64,000 nt of DNA from Bacteroidota bacterium (GCA_024742495.1 JANSYJ010000001.1:62001-126000), one strand, 5' to 3'; positions 43,127 through 52,942 are shown, counted from the stretch's first letter. Program-made: numbers and translations. The notes: generated from the letters alone by a model not told the origin.

Positions 43127-43693
43127 ATGGAAACGCCTGACCACCATTCTGCTTCAGATCAAGATCAACAAACTGCCGTCGAATACTGCGATAATTGCCA
43201 ACATGATATTAGCGGCTCCGAGGCCAAATTTTGTCCTAAATGCGGCTACCCAGCCCGCGGGACTAGCGCCGAACAAGACAACTTTCGCAGAGCCTTAAAG
43301 CTTAAGAAAGATGTAGTTGCTGACGCCAAAAAGAAAATTAAGCGTGTAAAAGTGATGCTCTATATCTTGGGCGCAATAAATGTTTTAGTGGGCTTAGTTA
43401 TTGCTTTGGCAGATGCAATTCCAGATGCCATGATTGTGGGCATTGGCGCCATAATTGTTGGCGGAGTAATGTTTGCCTGTAGCACTTGGGTAGAAAAAAA
43501 TCCCGTTAGCGGAATATTGGTTGCCTTTAGCGTGTATATGCTACTCATTATTGCCAATGCTATTCTCGAACCGGCTTCCATTTACCGAGGCATCATTTTT
43601 AAGATTATCATTATTGGTGTTTTCATTAAAGGAATTAAATCGGCTTATGATTACCGGGAGTACAGCAAGAAATTAGAGGAGCATGCCGCCTAA
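43127..43693 (+). CDS. zinc-ribbon membrane protein
   Basis: 188 residues from ATG 43127 (the frame is open upstream without a better start). A zinc ribbon CDNC-x13-CPKCG lies near residues 21-42, then a basic helix (KDVVADAKKKIKRVK) and four hydrophobic helices. A box TATTTTCG at about 43104-43111 is one mismatch from the promoter consensus. The last codons overlap the start of the zinc-ribbon CPBP protease gene, so the pair is made together. Function unknown; the shared ribbon suggests that the two proteins meet a common partner. Confidence 0.75.
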   Translation: METPDHHSASDQDQQTAVEYCDNCQHDISGSEAKFCPKCGYPARGTSAEQDNFRRALKLKKDVVADAKKKIKRVKVMLYILGAINVLVGLVIALADAIPDAMIVGIGAIIVGGVMFACSTWVEKNPVSGILVAFSVYMLLIIANAILEPASIYRGIIFKIIIIGVFIKGIKSAYDYREYSKKLEEHAA

Positions 43694-44507
43694 TAAGGAT
43701 TTTGGACCGCAAGAGGCTGCCATTATAGTTAGCAAGGGCCAAGCAAATACCATTATCCCTTACCGCTATTCCGATAAGGATTGGGAGCAATGCGAACATT
43801 GTTCTTATGAGCAAGAAGCTGGTTTTACCTTTTGTGTTTCCTGTGGGCAGCGTCACGCGCAAATTACTAAGAAGGAGGTCGAAAGCCGAAACAGCTATCA
43901 GCATAGCCTTCGTTTTCTGGCTTATTATGGGATCTATTTTGCTATTCTAATCGGTGTTAATGCCTACCTGGATGCAACATACGAGAATGAGCTAATCATT
44001 AGTCTTGTTGATGCGCTAATTTCCTTGGTCTTTTTCTTGAGTGTTAAGGATTTATGGCGAATCATTTTACCGAAAAGCATAAATAGGAATTCCTTGTTTT
44101 TGGTGCTGATAATTGGCATCGCCAGTCCATTTATCATAAGCGGCTCGGTGAAATATATAAACCAATTGTTTGATGTTTACGATTATGGTTTAATCTCCTA
44201 CGACGCGCCCAACCCCTTGCTCTTCTCCCTAATTTCTGTCGCGGTATTTCCCGCCCTATTTGAGGAGCTCACTTTCAGGGGATTTATTTACCATCATTTC
44301 GAGAAAATCGGTAATCCCAAAATGGCGCTTTGGGCTAGTTCGGTTTTATTCGCGATGGCGCATATATCTGTGATCTCCTTATTTTGGCTGCTGCCTTTTG
44401 GTTTAATTCTTGCTTATTTGCGGCAAAAGCAAAACACCTTAATTTATGGGATGATTCTTCATTTCATGCACAATGCCGGCGTTTTACTTATTGAGTGGAA
44501 TGGTTAG
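43683..44507 (+). CDS. CPBP intramembrane metalloprotease with N-terminal zinc ribbon
   Basis: 274 residues. A zinc ribbon (CEHC ... CVSCGQRH) at about 37-59 precedes eight or so helices with the CPBP motifs FEELTFRGFIYHH, then MAHIS and HFMHNAG. Membership in the protease family is clear. ATG 43683 lies inside the end of the preceding gene in another frame. The substrate is unknown; the ribbon may recruit it. Confidence 0.87.
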   Translation: MPPNKDFGPQEAAIIVSKGQANTIIPYRYSDKDWEQCEHCSYEQEAGFTFCVSCGQRHAQITKKEVESRNSYQHSLRFLAYYGIYFAILIGVNAYLDATYENELIISLVDALISLVFFLSVKDLWRIILPKSINRNSLFLVLIIGIASPFIISGSVKYINQLFDVYDYGLISYDAPNPLLFSLISVAVFPALFEELTFRGFIYHHFEKIGNPKMALWASSVLFAMAHISVISLFWLLPFGLILAYLRQKQNTLIYGMILHFMHNAGVLLIEWNG

Positions 44508-44568
44508 GGCTTAAATAAGCCTTCCTCAAACAACGATTCCTACATCACGCGTCTAATAAATAAAGAGT

Positions 44569-46674
44569 ATGCGCCTATTAATTCTATTCTTATTTAGCAT
44601 CAGCCTTGCTGCCCAGCCCGTAAATCCCATTATTGGCGATAGCTCTTGGTTTTATTTTAAAAAGGACTGGCCCAAACTTGGCGATTCGGAACAGGAGCGC
44701 ATAAAAACGCATTTGACTTTTGTACATCAGCAATTAAGCAGCAGTGGCCCGAAAAGCGAGCAAGGCGAGCATTTATTAAATGCCCTTTGGGATTATATTG
44801 AAGCGGGGGACTTTCCAAAATATTTCAAGCATGAAGACGCGCGAAGGCCCTGCTTTATTGACGATGCCGGCACCCTTTGCGCTGTGGGCCATCTTATTGC
44901 AGTAAGCGAGGGCCGTAAGGAGGCGGAGCGGATTAATCGCCTTTTTCGTTTTGAATATCTATTGAAGATGGCGGATGAAAAGCTTAAAGCCTGGCAGCAG
45001 AATTCTGGCTTTAGCATGAAGGAATTAGCCATGATTCAACCCGCCTATCGGCCAGTTCAAAGGATTCAAATGTTGCGCTCGCATAGGGTTTTTACCGATC
45101 CTGAAACCAATTTAAAAGGCCTGTTCTCCCAGAAAGATAGCAGCGTAGTTCTTAAAGCGACCTTCAATAGTTTAAGCTATCAGAACAACAGCCCTTATTT
45201 AGTCGGCTTTAAGGATGGCGGCTTTTATGTTTTTAATGCGGTAGGGAAAAAGCTAAGTCGCAAGAAGTTCAAAAGAGCTTTTGTTTTTGGCGATCAAGAC
45301 AGTAACTGTTTGGTGGCAATCGACCATAAAAACCAATTACATCTTTTCCCGGAAGACAACAAAAAGTCCCATCGAAGCCTAAAATCTACCTCCTTCTTTT
45401 ACAGTAGCGAGAATCGATTATTATTTAAGCAGAATGGCTTATATGGCGCGATTAATACAGCGGGGAAAATTGAAATTCCAGCCATTTACGATAGCATTTG
45501 TGTACATCCAAATATTATCAATGCAAAGCTGATTTACCGAGTTAAAGATTCCCTTTGGGGTCTTAGGAATAGCAAAGGTGACATCATTAGTCCCCTGCAA
45601 TCTCAATCAATTGTTATCTACAAAAACCTCTTTAAGTGTTCCGAGCCGGGGAAAGCGGACTATCTAATCGGGCCACAGGGAAAAAAGTATCAAATTCCCA
45701 CAAAGCTCAACTACAGTCGAACCGCCGACTACAATAGTCTAATTTTGGAGAAAGAAGGAAAAGTTGGGGTTTTCAGCACCGTGAATTACAACTGGCAGCT
45801 AGCGCCCAAATACGATCATATTATTTACAATAGTCAAATTGGCCTTTACCAAGCGGAAAGAGAAGGAAAAACTGGATTTGTACACCCATACGGCAGTGAA
45901 ACCATTCCAGTAGAATTTGACTATGTGCGCGCCCATTCCTCTTTTATCATTTTAAAGAAAGATGGAAAAATGGGCCTCTTTAATTTACAAGGTGCTCCAT
46001 TATTTCCGGTGGAGTACGACACCCTCAGCATTGCCCTTTGGTCCCAAAATCCAGGTCAAGTTCCCTTGATCCGCACCTTGAATAACGGAGTTTTTAAGCT
46101 TCGATATGCCAATGGAATTTCAATTCCAATTGATGAGAATACCCAGGATTTAGAATCTATTGGCGCCAGCCATATCGCGGTGCAACGCAGCCCAAAGGGC
46201 GTGCGACCTGTTGTTTTTAAGGCTGGCCGATTAGTCGCCCTCCACCCTCAATGGGTAGATTCGGTAGTGGCCGTTAGCCATGCGTCCTTAATTTACCGCA
46301 AAGGGAAGCACTATGGCTTCTACCGACTAAATAAAGATGCGCTAAACGCTAAAGCCGAGTTGCTGCCGGCTCGCTTTGATACCATCATCTATAATTTCAG
46401 GAATAATCACGACCGCTTCCTCATTAAAGAAAAAGGCCTGTGGGGCATGTACAGTTTAAGTGAAGATAGCTTTATTGCCCAGCCCGAATATGAGCGTTTT
46501 TATCCCTTAGATTTATATGATATCGACAACTGGATTTATTTTTCGAAAGGAGGACTTTGGCGCAGCTTAAATGTTGATAAACTAAATGTCCCCATGGATC
46601 AAAAGTTTAGTGATAAGCTCACCGAAAAGTTCTTAAACCAGCGGGAATATCTAAAGATAAAATGGATTGATTGA
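44569..46674 (+). CDS. secreted WG-repeat protein, copy A
   Basis: 701 residues with a signal peptide (LLILFLFSISLAAQ). The N-terminal domain (about 20-160) ends in RRPCFIDDAGTLCAVGHLIAVSEGR ... GFSMKELAMIQPAY, a segment common in Bacteroidota surface proteins. From about 270 follow WG (Trp-Gly) type repeats: NGLYGAINTAGKIEIPAIYDSI, SLWGLRNSKGDI, GKVGVFSTVNYNWQLAPKYDHI, GKTGFVHPYG, GKMGLFNLQG. These build beta structures, often for surface binding. The stop (TGA) overlaps the start of copy B (TGATG). Confidence 0.85.
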   Translation: MRLLILFLFSISLAAQPVNPIIGDSSWFYFKKDWPKLGDSEQERIKTHLTFVHQQLSSSGPKSEQGEHLLNALWDYIEAGDFPKYFKHEDARRPCFIDDAGTLCAVGHLIAVSEGRKEAERINRLFRFEYLLKMADEKLKAWQQNSGFSMKELAMIQPAYRPVQRIQMLRSHRVFTDPETNLKGLFSQKDSSVVLKATFNSLSYQNNSPYLVGFKDGGFYVFNAVGKKLSRKKFKRAFVFGDQDSNCLVAIDHKNQLHLFPEDNKKSHRSLKSTSFFYSSENRLLFKQNGLYGAINTAGKIEIPAIYDSICVHPNIINAKLIYRVKDSLWGLRNSKGDIISPLQSQSIVIYKNLFKCSEPGKADYLIGPQGKKYQIPTKLNYSRTADYNSLILEKEGKVGVFSTVNYNWQLAPKYDHIIYNSQIGLYQAEREGKTGFVHPYGSETIPVEFDYVRAHSSFIILKKDGKMGLFNLQGAPLFPVEYDTLSIALWSQNPGQVPLIRTLNNGVFKLRYANGISIPIDENTQDLESIGASHIAVQRSPKGVRPVVFKAGRLVALHPQWVDSVVAVSHASLIYRKGKHYGFYRLNKDALNAKAELLPARFDTIIYNFRNNHDRFLIKEKGLWGMYSLSEDSFIAQPEYERFYPLDLYDIDNWIYFSKGGLWRSLNVDKLNVPMDQKFSDKLTEKFLNQREYLKIKWID

Positions 46675-48794
46675 TGGCGGTCAAGTATAAACTCTTAGGC
46701 TTAATACTACTTATTTGCGGTGGCATTGCGGCACAGCAATCAAGTGTTAATGCTGTTATTAGAGATAGCTCGTGGTATTTCGCAAATGGCGATTGGCCTA
46801 ATGAGACCGACTCGGAGCAAGAACGAATAAGCACCCACTTAAGCCATGTCCATGCGATTTTAAGCAATCGACCTGGGGAGCCCTATTCCCAGCGCTCATT
46901 TTTATTGAAGGCACTTGGGGATTATATTCAAGCAGGGGAATTCCCTCGCTATTTTAATCACCCTTCCGAACGGAGACCATGCTTTATCGATGATGCCGGA
47001 ACCCTATGCGCAGTTGGACATCTGATTGCGGTATCTGCTGGCCGAGCGGAAGCAGAGCGTATCAATAAAATCTTACGTTTCGAGTATTTAGAAAACATGA
47101 AGGATAGTGCTCTAATTGAATGGCAAAAGCAATCTGGCTTTAGCCTGAAGGAGCTCGCGATGATTCAACCGGCTTACGACTTTGATGAACGAATGCGCGT
47201 GCCGTATTTTCTTTTTCAAGATCATGAAACCCTTTTGTATGGATTAAAACGACGTAAGGATGATCGCATAATTATCCCAGCGGATTTTGAGATTTTAAGA
47301 TACGACCCCACGCTGCCCTTTGTTTTTGGAAAAAGGAATACAGGTTGGGATGTCTTTTTACCCGATGGACGAATTTTAGGAATTGGCTATCAAAAAACCG
47401 GCTTCATCCGCAATAAGCAGCACTACCGGATGATTTGCAGTCAATCCGAGCTTACCGAAGCTTTTAATGCCAGGGGTGAAGTCGTTTGGCAGGTAAAAGA
47501 CTGTCAATTCCTTTGGTCATGGGAGCATCAGATAGTAGTTCAGGATTTGAATCAGCAAAAGAGAAAGGTCCTCAATTGGAATGGCCAGCAAATTACACCT
47601 TGGGCCGATTCCTTAAGTCCTTTGCCTGGAAATTACAATCAGTTTGTGGCTTGGAAATGTGAAACTAAAAATGCCGCTCGACCTTATACAGTTTGGGATA
47701 CAATAGGTAATAAGCTATTACCTGAATCTTATGCAAAGATTGAGGCTATCTCCTCCTGCTTTATTGCTCAAAAAGAGGAAGATTCCGCCTTGAAAGTTTT
47801 TCTAAGTAATGGAAAAGAACTTGAATTAGCGGGGCTTCGCCGCTACGAAAAAGGGCATCATAGCTATGGACTCATTCTTCATTTCGATTCTTTAAGCGGG
47901 GTTTTAAACGGCCATACTGGAGAATGGCTATTGGAACCAAAGTACAGCAAGGTATTTGCTTCCAGTAGGCGCTATCACTTCTCTTCCGAAAATGGTCAGG
48001 GCCAGGCCGACCCTGCTGGAAATATTATTATCCCACCAGAATATGAATCCATCTTGAGCCTAAGCCACCATTATATTCTTCGCAAGAATGGCAAAATGGA
48101 ATTAAGGGATTACAATGGCCAGGTAATTTTGCCCTTGGCTTATGACAGCCTAGGCATTTTAATGGAAGACCCTCGCTATAATAATCTCCGCCAGCTCTAC
48201 TTTAGTCAAGATGGCGCCCGTTTTCAAATTCACAATCAAGAAGGTGACATTATACCCGAACATCACTACCAGGGCTTTGATCGACTCAATCGCAATAGTG
48301 TTTTACTGCATAAGGATGGCAAGAAAATACTCGCTCAATATTACAGCAGTGAACTAGTACTTTACCCGAATTTACCGATCGACTATGCCCGGCCTTTAAA
48401 TACTTGGTATTTCGCTTATGGCCTAAATGGAAAGGAAGGTGTAATGGTTTGCCCACCCGCCGTTCAACATCTAAAAGAACATTTTGGAAAGGCCATTTTT
48501 GATACCGTTCTCGAAGCGCATTACCGCGATGCAGGGCGCTTTTTGGTGCGCAAGGATGCTTCTTGGGGCCTTTATGACAAAGCTGGAGATAGTCTTCTCT
48601 TTCCCTGTGTCTTCGATGATTTCTATCCCAAGGACAGAACGATGCACTCAGGATGGATATACTTTAAAAAAGGAAGTATCTGGCAGGGGTATTTTTACAG
48701 CTCACCGAAACTGCAGAGCTTAATGCCTGAAGGGCAAGCAAAGATTGAGGCCCTTTGGCGAGAAGAAAATGAAGAAATAAAAAAGGGGCGCTAA
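46674..48794 (+). CDS. secreted WG-repeat protein, copy B
   Basis: 706 residues from ATG 46674, which overlaps the TGA of copy A. Same plan as copy A: signal peptide (LLGLILLICGGIAAQ), the domain with RRPCFIDDAGTLCAVGHLIAVSAGR and GFSLKELAMIQPAY, then WG-like repeats. The N-terminal domain is close to copy A, whereas the repeat half has diverged, for example weaker W-G cores (GQGQADPAGNIIIPPEYES, ASWGLYDKAGDSLLFPCVFDD). A tandem duplication with translational coupling. Confidence 0.85.
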   Translation: MAVKYKLLGLILLICGGIAAQQSSVNAVIRDSSWYFANGDWPNETDSEQERISTHLSHVHAILSNRPGEPYSQRSFLLKALGDYIQAGEFPRYFNHPSERRPCFIDDAGTLCAVGHLIAVSAGRAEAERINKILRFEYLENMKDSALIEWQKQSGFSLKELAMIQPAYDFDERMRVPYFLFQDHETLLYGLKRRKDDRIIIPADFEILRYDPTLPFVFGKRNTGWDVFLPDGRILGIGYQKTGFIRNKQHYRMICSQSELTEAFNARGEVVWQVKDCQFLWSWEHQIVVQDLNQQKRKVLNWNGQQITPWADSLSPLPGNYNQFVAWKCETKNAARPYTVWDTIGNKLLPESYAKIEAISSCFIAQKEEDSALKVFLSNGKELELAGLRRYEKGHHSYGLILHFDSLSGVLNGHTGEWLLEPKYSKVFASSRRYHFSSENGQGQADPAGNIIIPPEYESILSLSHHYILRKNGKMELRDYNGQVILPLAYDSLGILMEDPRYNNLRQLYFSQDGARFQIHNQEGDIIPEHHYQGFDRLNRNSVLLHKDGKKILAQYYSSELVLYPNLPIDYARPLNTWYFAYGLNGKEGVMVCPPAVQHLKEHFGKAIFDTVLEAHYRDAGRFLVRKDASWGLYDKAGDSLLFPCVFDDFYPKDRTMHSGWIYFKKGSIWQGYFYSSPKLQSLMPEGQAKIEALWREENEEIKKGR

Positions 48795-48813
48795 ATATTA
48801 GCACCCCTTTAAG
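48782..48813. terminator. terminator between convergent genes
   Basis: AAAGGGG (48782-48788) pairs with CCCCTTT (48804-48810), and inside it GCTAA pairs with TTAGC. The stem contains the stop codon of copy B. Its A-rich and T-rich flanks let it act in both directions. Confidence 0.8.
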
Positions 48814-48818
48814 TAGTA

Positions 48819-49355
48819 TTAGCCCTCGGCTATATCTTTTAGGCTGTTTAAGCCCTCCTGGAAAGAAGCGCCCATGGCGTCTTCCGCACTCATAAAGAGA
48901 TTCATGATATTCATGGGGTAAGCCATTTCACTTTTCATGCCCCAAGTAACCTTGGTCCCACCATCAACTTCTTCTAGTTTCAAGTAAGTATCTCCTTCCG
49001 ACTCATAAGGACGGGTAAAGTCTAGATGCGACTCTAATAAATAAGGAGCCTCCACTTTGGTGATAGTTTGGCAGCCTGCGCCAACTTCTTCATGCTGACT
49101 GTCCCAGCAATTTTTTGCACCCACGCTACCTGCTTGTCCGTCAAAGGTTTGCTTAATTTCAGGATCCTTTTTTGTCCAAGGACTCCAGGCATCCATTTTC
49201 TTTAGGGTATTGGTGCTGTTCCAAACCTCCATTACTGGAGCGTTTACGGTTACACTTTCCTCATGGGAAAAGTCATTGTCTACAAAGAGAGCGGTAAGTA
49301 ATACTCCCCCGACAAGTACCACCACCAGGATGATAATAATTTTTAAGGCCTTCAT
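48819..49355 (-). CDS. SRPBCC-family protein with N-terminal membrane anchor
   Basis: 178 residues from ATG 49355; the open frame upstream gives a poor N-terminus. A membrane helix (ALKIIIILVVVLVGGVLLTALF) is followed by a START/polyketide-cyclase-like fold: HEESVTVNAPVMEVWNSTNTLKKMDAWSPW, then FDGQAGSVGAKNCWDS and GGTKVTWGMKSEM. Such proteins bind hydrophobic ligands; none is known here. It follows the terminator shared with copy B. Confidence 0.85.
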   Translation of the reverse strand: MKALKIIIILVVVLVGGVLLTALFVDNDFSHEESVTVNAPVMEVWNSTNTLKKMDAWSPWTKKDPEIKQTFDGQAGSVGAKNCWDSQHEEVGAGCQTITKVEAPYLLESHLDFTRPYESEGDTYLKLEEVDGGTKVTWGMKSEMAYPMNIMNLFMSAEDAMGASFQEGLNSLKDIAEG

Positions 49356-49442
49356 GTTTGTTGTTTTTGATGAGGGGCTGAAGATAGGGAATCTTGTTTT
49401 TTTGTATTGTAGAAAAAAACAAAAAGAACTTATCTTCAAGAC

Positions 49443-50228
49443 TTAAGGCCCTCCGAAGCCATAGCTCAGCTCCAAACCTAAAGACCAAGAGTACACCTTA
49501 AAGCTGGCAAAAGCATCATAGGGAATTACCGCCGTTTGAAGCGACAAACCGAGCTCCAAGATTTGTTTTAGCTCATGCCCCCAAAGCCAACGATAGCCAA
49601 ATGAGCTTTGTGCAAATAACTGAAAGATTGGATCTGGCGGCTTATTCCAGCTAGATTCTGCAGGAAACCATGCTCCTTCCGAATATAAATGATTGGAACG
49701 GCTGATTAATAAAGCAGGCTTAAGTCCAGCGGCCGCATACCAATCCGATGATCTTGCATCAAAAACATATTGCGCACGAACAGGGATTTCGAGGTAGTGA
49801 TCCCTTTGCTCAGATTTCCTAGCTCTAATTATACTAGGGTCGGAAGACTGCCCTGAAACAAAGCCATAATAGGGATCAATTTGTTGTGGGAATATATAAT
49901 TCTCCAGATTGCCAAACTCACTTCTATTTTGATACCTTAATCCAATTCCCAATAACCATTGAGGCTTTACTGCATATTGAGCCTCAAGTCCAGCGCCCCA
50001 AGCAAAACCGCCATCGTAGTATTCGGAAAAACTCTCCGCAAACTCTGGAAACTCGCTGCTCCGATAAATATTAGCCCCGTAATTTAATTCAGTGCGAACC
50101 AGGAAAGACCAGGAGCTTTTGGCGTATTGGCCGCTAATTGAAAATGAGCAAAGCACCAGGATTAGGGTTCCCAGCGAAAGATTGCTTTTATATCCATTTT
50201 TACAGCGCCGAGTTTTTCCTACCTGCAT
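49443..50228 (-). CDS. outer-membrane beta-barrel protein (PorT-like)
   Basis: 261 residues. A signal segment (LSLGTLILVLCSFSISGQ) follows a basic start. The rest alternates amphipathic strands typical of an 8-stranded barrel: SFLVRTELNYGANIY, GAGLEAQYAVKPQWLLGIGLRYQNRS, YLEIPVRAQYVF, WYAAAGLKPALLI, and a terminal strand WSLGLELSYGFG. It fits the broad PorT/outer-membrane beta-barrel family of Bacteroidota. Role unknown. Confidence 0.75.
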   Translation of the reverse strand: MQVGKTRRCKNGYKSNLSLGTLILVLCSFSISGQYAKSSWSFLVRTELNYGANIYRSSEFPEFAESFSEYYDGGFAWGAGLEAQYAVKPQWLLGIGLRYQNRSEFGNLENYIFPQQIDPYYGFVSGQSSDPSIIRARKSEQRDHYLEIPVRAQYVFDARSSDWYAAAGLKPALLISRSNHLYSEGAWFPAESSWNKPPDPIFQLFAQSSFGYRWLWGHELKQILELGLSLQTAVIPYDAFASFKVYSWSLGLELSYGFGGP

Positions 50229-50438
50229 TAAGAATCAACTTTTAGAACAATCAGAGTTTGAAATAAACTAATCTACGGTAAAGCTAAATATAATTAGCAA
50301 GGGTAATAATCAATCCTCCTTTAGGGATCCCTCTCGAAAGGCAAATACCTTGTTTTAAGCAAAGTCAGAAATATTTGGCTATTCCTTAGAGAAAATCGAA
50401 TTTTATTGGATTATGTAAGTGGCATCGTTCTAATTATT

Positions 50439-51560
50439 ATGAAAAAATCGATTTTTTCCCTCTTAATTCTACCACTTTGTCTGTTTGCCCAAACCGACAT
50501 AGAGTATCGAAACATCCAGCTTCAGCTAATCAAACAAAGCCTTCACTTAGAGGAAATCTCACAAAAGAAAGATCCCGCCATAAGCATTGATTACCGGGTG
50601 ATATCTCCGGACACCGTGGACTTCAGGGATATTTTTCTTTATGAAGGGGTATTGAGTCCTGTTTACCAAAAAGTAGGTTCGGAAGCTACTAACAGACCAA
50701 GCGCAATTTTAACCGATAAACTAGAAGCGGAAGCCGATTTATCCAGTGCATTAGGATCACTACTAAAGCAAGGGCTTATTGATAGCAGTGAGCTTGATGG
50801 GCTACTTAAAGCCTATCAAAGAACTAATCTCCCAACGATGGAAAGCCTTTACCAGATTGGTCAGGAGCGCCCCACTGTCCTTAATCCGTTCTTCATCAAT
50901 GATAAATATCTGCTATGTTTCGAGATTAGCGTTCACAATAAAACGAATGAGCTTCAAAAGTTAGAAAACATTTTTACCCTTAGCGATGGCAATTGGAATC
51001 TGAACCAGGCTCTGCAGAGCCATGAAATTATTCAATACCACCGTGATTTCCCTAAGTTATCCTTTCTCAAGGATGACCTTATAGCCTATCAGCAAATTCT
51101 AGATAACTTCTATTTTCCAAATGAACTTTACCTGGCGCCGGGCCAGAAAGCGCGAAGACTAGTAGCTTTTCACCCCGCCGCTCTAAAGAACAATCAATTG
51201 GAAATAGCAAATCCCGCTTCAAGTTCTAAAATCCTCTATCAGGTAAATTATAAAGCAGAGTTGGTCCATAGAAATTTTGAATTCATTGCTTTTAATTACC
51301 TCTTCAGAAACATGAGCTATTATTTCGATGAAAAGGAGCTGACCATTTACTCCCCAAATCTAAGCATCTACTTCGATGAAAATCAACTTCTTGTTCCAGG
51401 CTCTATGATTAATGAAGAAACCGATCTTTTAATTATAGGCGAATCTTATGGAGATTACTACTTTCTTAAAATCAGTGATTTTCGATTTAGCAGCCTCATC
51501 AACGAAGAAAACAAAACGGTAAAACAACTACGAAAAAACTTGAAGGAGGTTAAACCATAG
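50439..51560 (+). CDS. secreted protein of unknown function
   Basis: 373 residues from ATG 50439, which begins MKKSIF and a clean signal peptide (SLLILPLCLFAQ); in-frame codons before it are not needed. The mature part is mixed alpha/beta without transmembrane segments or a motif I recognise. There is no T9SS domain at the C-terminus, so a periplasmic location is likely. It stands alone, with a gap of about 210 bases before it that shows no clear promoter. Confidence 0.6.
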   Translation: MKKSIFSLLILPLCLFAQTDIEYRNIQLQLIKQSLHLEEISQKKDPAISIDYRVISPDTVDFRDIFLYEGVLSPVYQKVGSEATNRPSAILTDKLEAEADLSSALGSLLKQGLIDSSELDGLLKAYQRTNLPTMESLYQIGQERPTVLNPFFINDKYLLCFEISVHNKTNELQKLENIFTLSDGNWNLNQALQSHEIIQYHRDFPKLSFLKDDLIAYQQILDNFYFPNELYLAPGQKARRLVAFHPAALKNNQLEIANPASSSKILYQVNYKAELVHRNFEFIAFNYLFRNMSYYFDEKELTIYSPNLSIYFDENQLLVPGSMINEETDLLIIGESYGDYYFLKISDFRFSSLINEENKTVKQLRKNLKEVKP

Positions 51561-51607
51561 TTGTCCTCAATAGACTGCATAAACTCTCTTTTAAATTTAA
51601 AAGAGCT

Positions 51608-52942
51608 TTAGTCAACTCTCTGATAATGTGCCGGCAAATTCCCAAGACCCCATGGTCCGGCATAGTCCTCTCCTGCTAACCCTTCTACTGTACGATTAGT
51701 ATTGTAGAGCGTGGGGAAATATTTATCCAAACTAAAGCTCACGCCCACTTGAATGGAATAGACGATGTTATCGTAACGAATGTTTAAATAGTCTCGACCA
51801 TAGTATATCATTGCCATATAGCCAATATTGCGATGATTCAAAGGACTTAATTCATAAAAGGCCTTAAGCCCTGTACGATATTTACTATCGCCAGTTTCCC
51901 AATTCTTTAGGTTTGGTCTAAAGTCACTAAGGTCATCGGCTATATAAGTAAGCTCCAAACGCCAATGATTTTGAAAAGCTTTTCGGAGCAAATAACGCTT
52001 ACCATCCTGCAAATAAGAAACACGCTTCCCTGCATAAAAAACCCGCCCACGATAGTCAAAAACCATTTCAATTCTTGTACGCCCATAGGCGCGGTTTTGC
52101 TCTGGGCTAAAAAACAAACCAGAATTTGTTCCCCAATCCTGACGGAGGTATAGGCTACTTTGAATTAGTTTACCGCTATTCAAAACATTTAAACTGTGGG
52201 TAAGGCCAAATCGGAAATAGTTGCTTGAGAAATCACCAGATTGGTAGTCATTTCTTTGATCACCAGTAGAATCTGTAAAGAAAAAACCCGGGGATTGCCC
52301 ATTACTATAGTGGTGTACCCGAAAACTAAAGTTTAGCGATTGTAAATACTTTCGATTAATAGGAACCAAATTGGTAGCGTAAGTCTGACTTGAGTCAGCT
52401 TTATCTTCCAGGTTCCGATTATTGTTCCAAAATGCGTAATCCCAAGTTAGGCCGACACGTTGATCAGAAGGACTTAAAGGCTTGCTTTCATCTAGGTGCA
52501 TCCTAAAGTTTGGCATGTAATCCAAGGTAATCCGCATTGATCTATATATGGCATTTGAGCTAGGTCTTCCCTGAGCAACCACAAATCGCACCGGTACTTT
52601 TGCTTCAAATAAAGACAAGGGTCCCGCCTCTCCTTCATTCGCCCGTAAGGGTATTCTATAAGCTCCAATGCTTTGAACTAGAGGGGCAAAAGTCATATAG
52701 GCAATCTCCTGATTAGCAACCCAATTACGTTGTAATGTGTAGTACAGGTCATGTTTTAAACTATCACCAGCCTTTAGATCATGGTTCATTCCATGATAAT
52801 AGAAATCCAAATCATAACGATCCATAGGCGGAATTTTGTCCCTAGGGATATCGGGGCCATGCAGCTCAATACAGGAATTTTGAGCAAATATCTCAACCAT
52901 CGGAAGTGAGATTAAAACAATTAGAGCGAACAGTCTTTTCAT
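51608..52942 (-). CDS. outer-membrane protein with OMPLA-like H-x-S-N-G motif
   Basis: 444 residues from ATG 52942 (signal peptide LFALIVLISLPMVEIFAQ). The second half is a beta barrel. In it RVHHYSNGQSPG places His211 and Ser213 as H-x-S-N-G, the catalytic pair of outer-membrane phospholipase A (His142, Ser144), and SSNYFRF gives Asn241 as the possible third residue (Asn156), though the gap of 28 is longer than the 12 in OMPLA. A phospholipase A1 is suggested, not shown. The N-terminal about 150 residues have no family I know. Confidence 0.6.
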   Translation of the reverse strand: MKRLFALIVLISLPMVEIFAQNSCIELHGPDIPRDKIPPMDRYDLDFYYHGMNHDLKAGDSLKHDLYYTLQRNWVANQEIAYMTFAPLVQSIGAYRIPLRANEGEAGPLSLFEAKVPVRFVVAQGRPSSNAIYRSMRITLDYMPNFRMHLDESKPLSPSDQRVGLTWDYAFWNNNRNLEDKADSSQTYATNLVPINRKYLQSLNFSFRVHHYSNGQSPGFFFTDSTGDQRNDYQSGDFSSNYFRFGLTHSLNVLNSGKLIQSSLYLRQDWGTNSGLFFSPEQNRAYGRTRIEMVFDYRGRVFYAGKRVSYLQDGKRYLLRKAFQNHWRLELTYIADDLSDFRPNLKNWETGDSKYRTGLKAFYELSPLNHRNIGYMAMIYYGRDYLNIRYDNIVYSIQVGVSFSLDKYFPTLYNTNRTVEGLAGEDYAGPWGLGNLPAHYQRVD

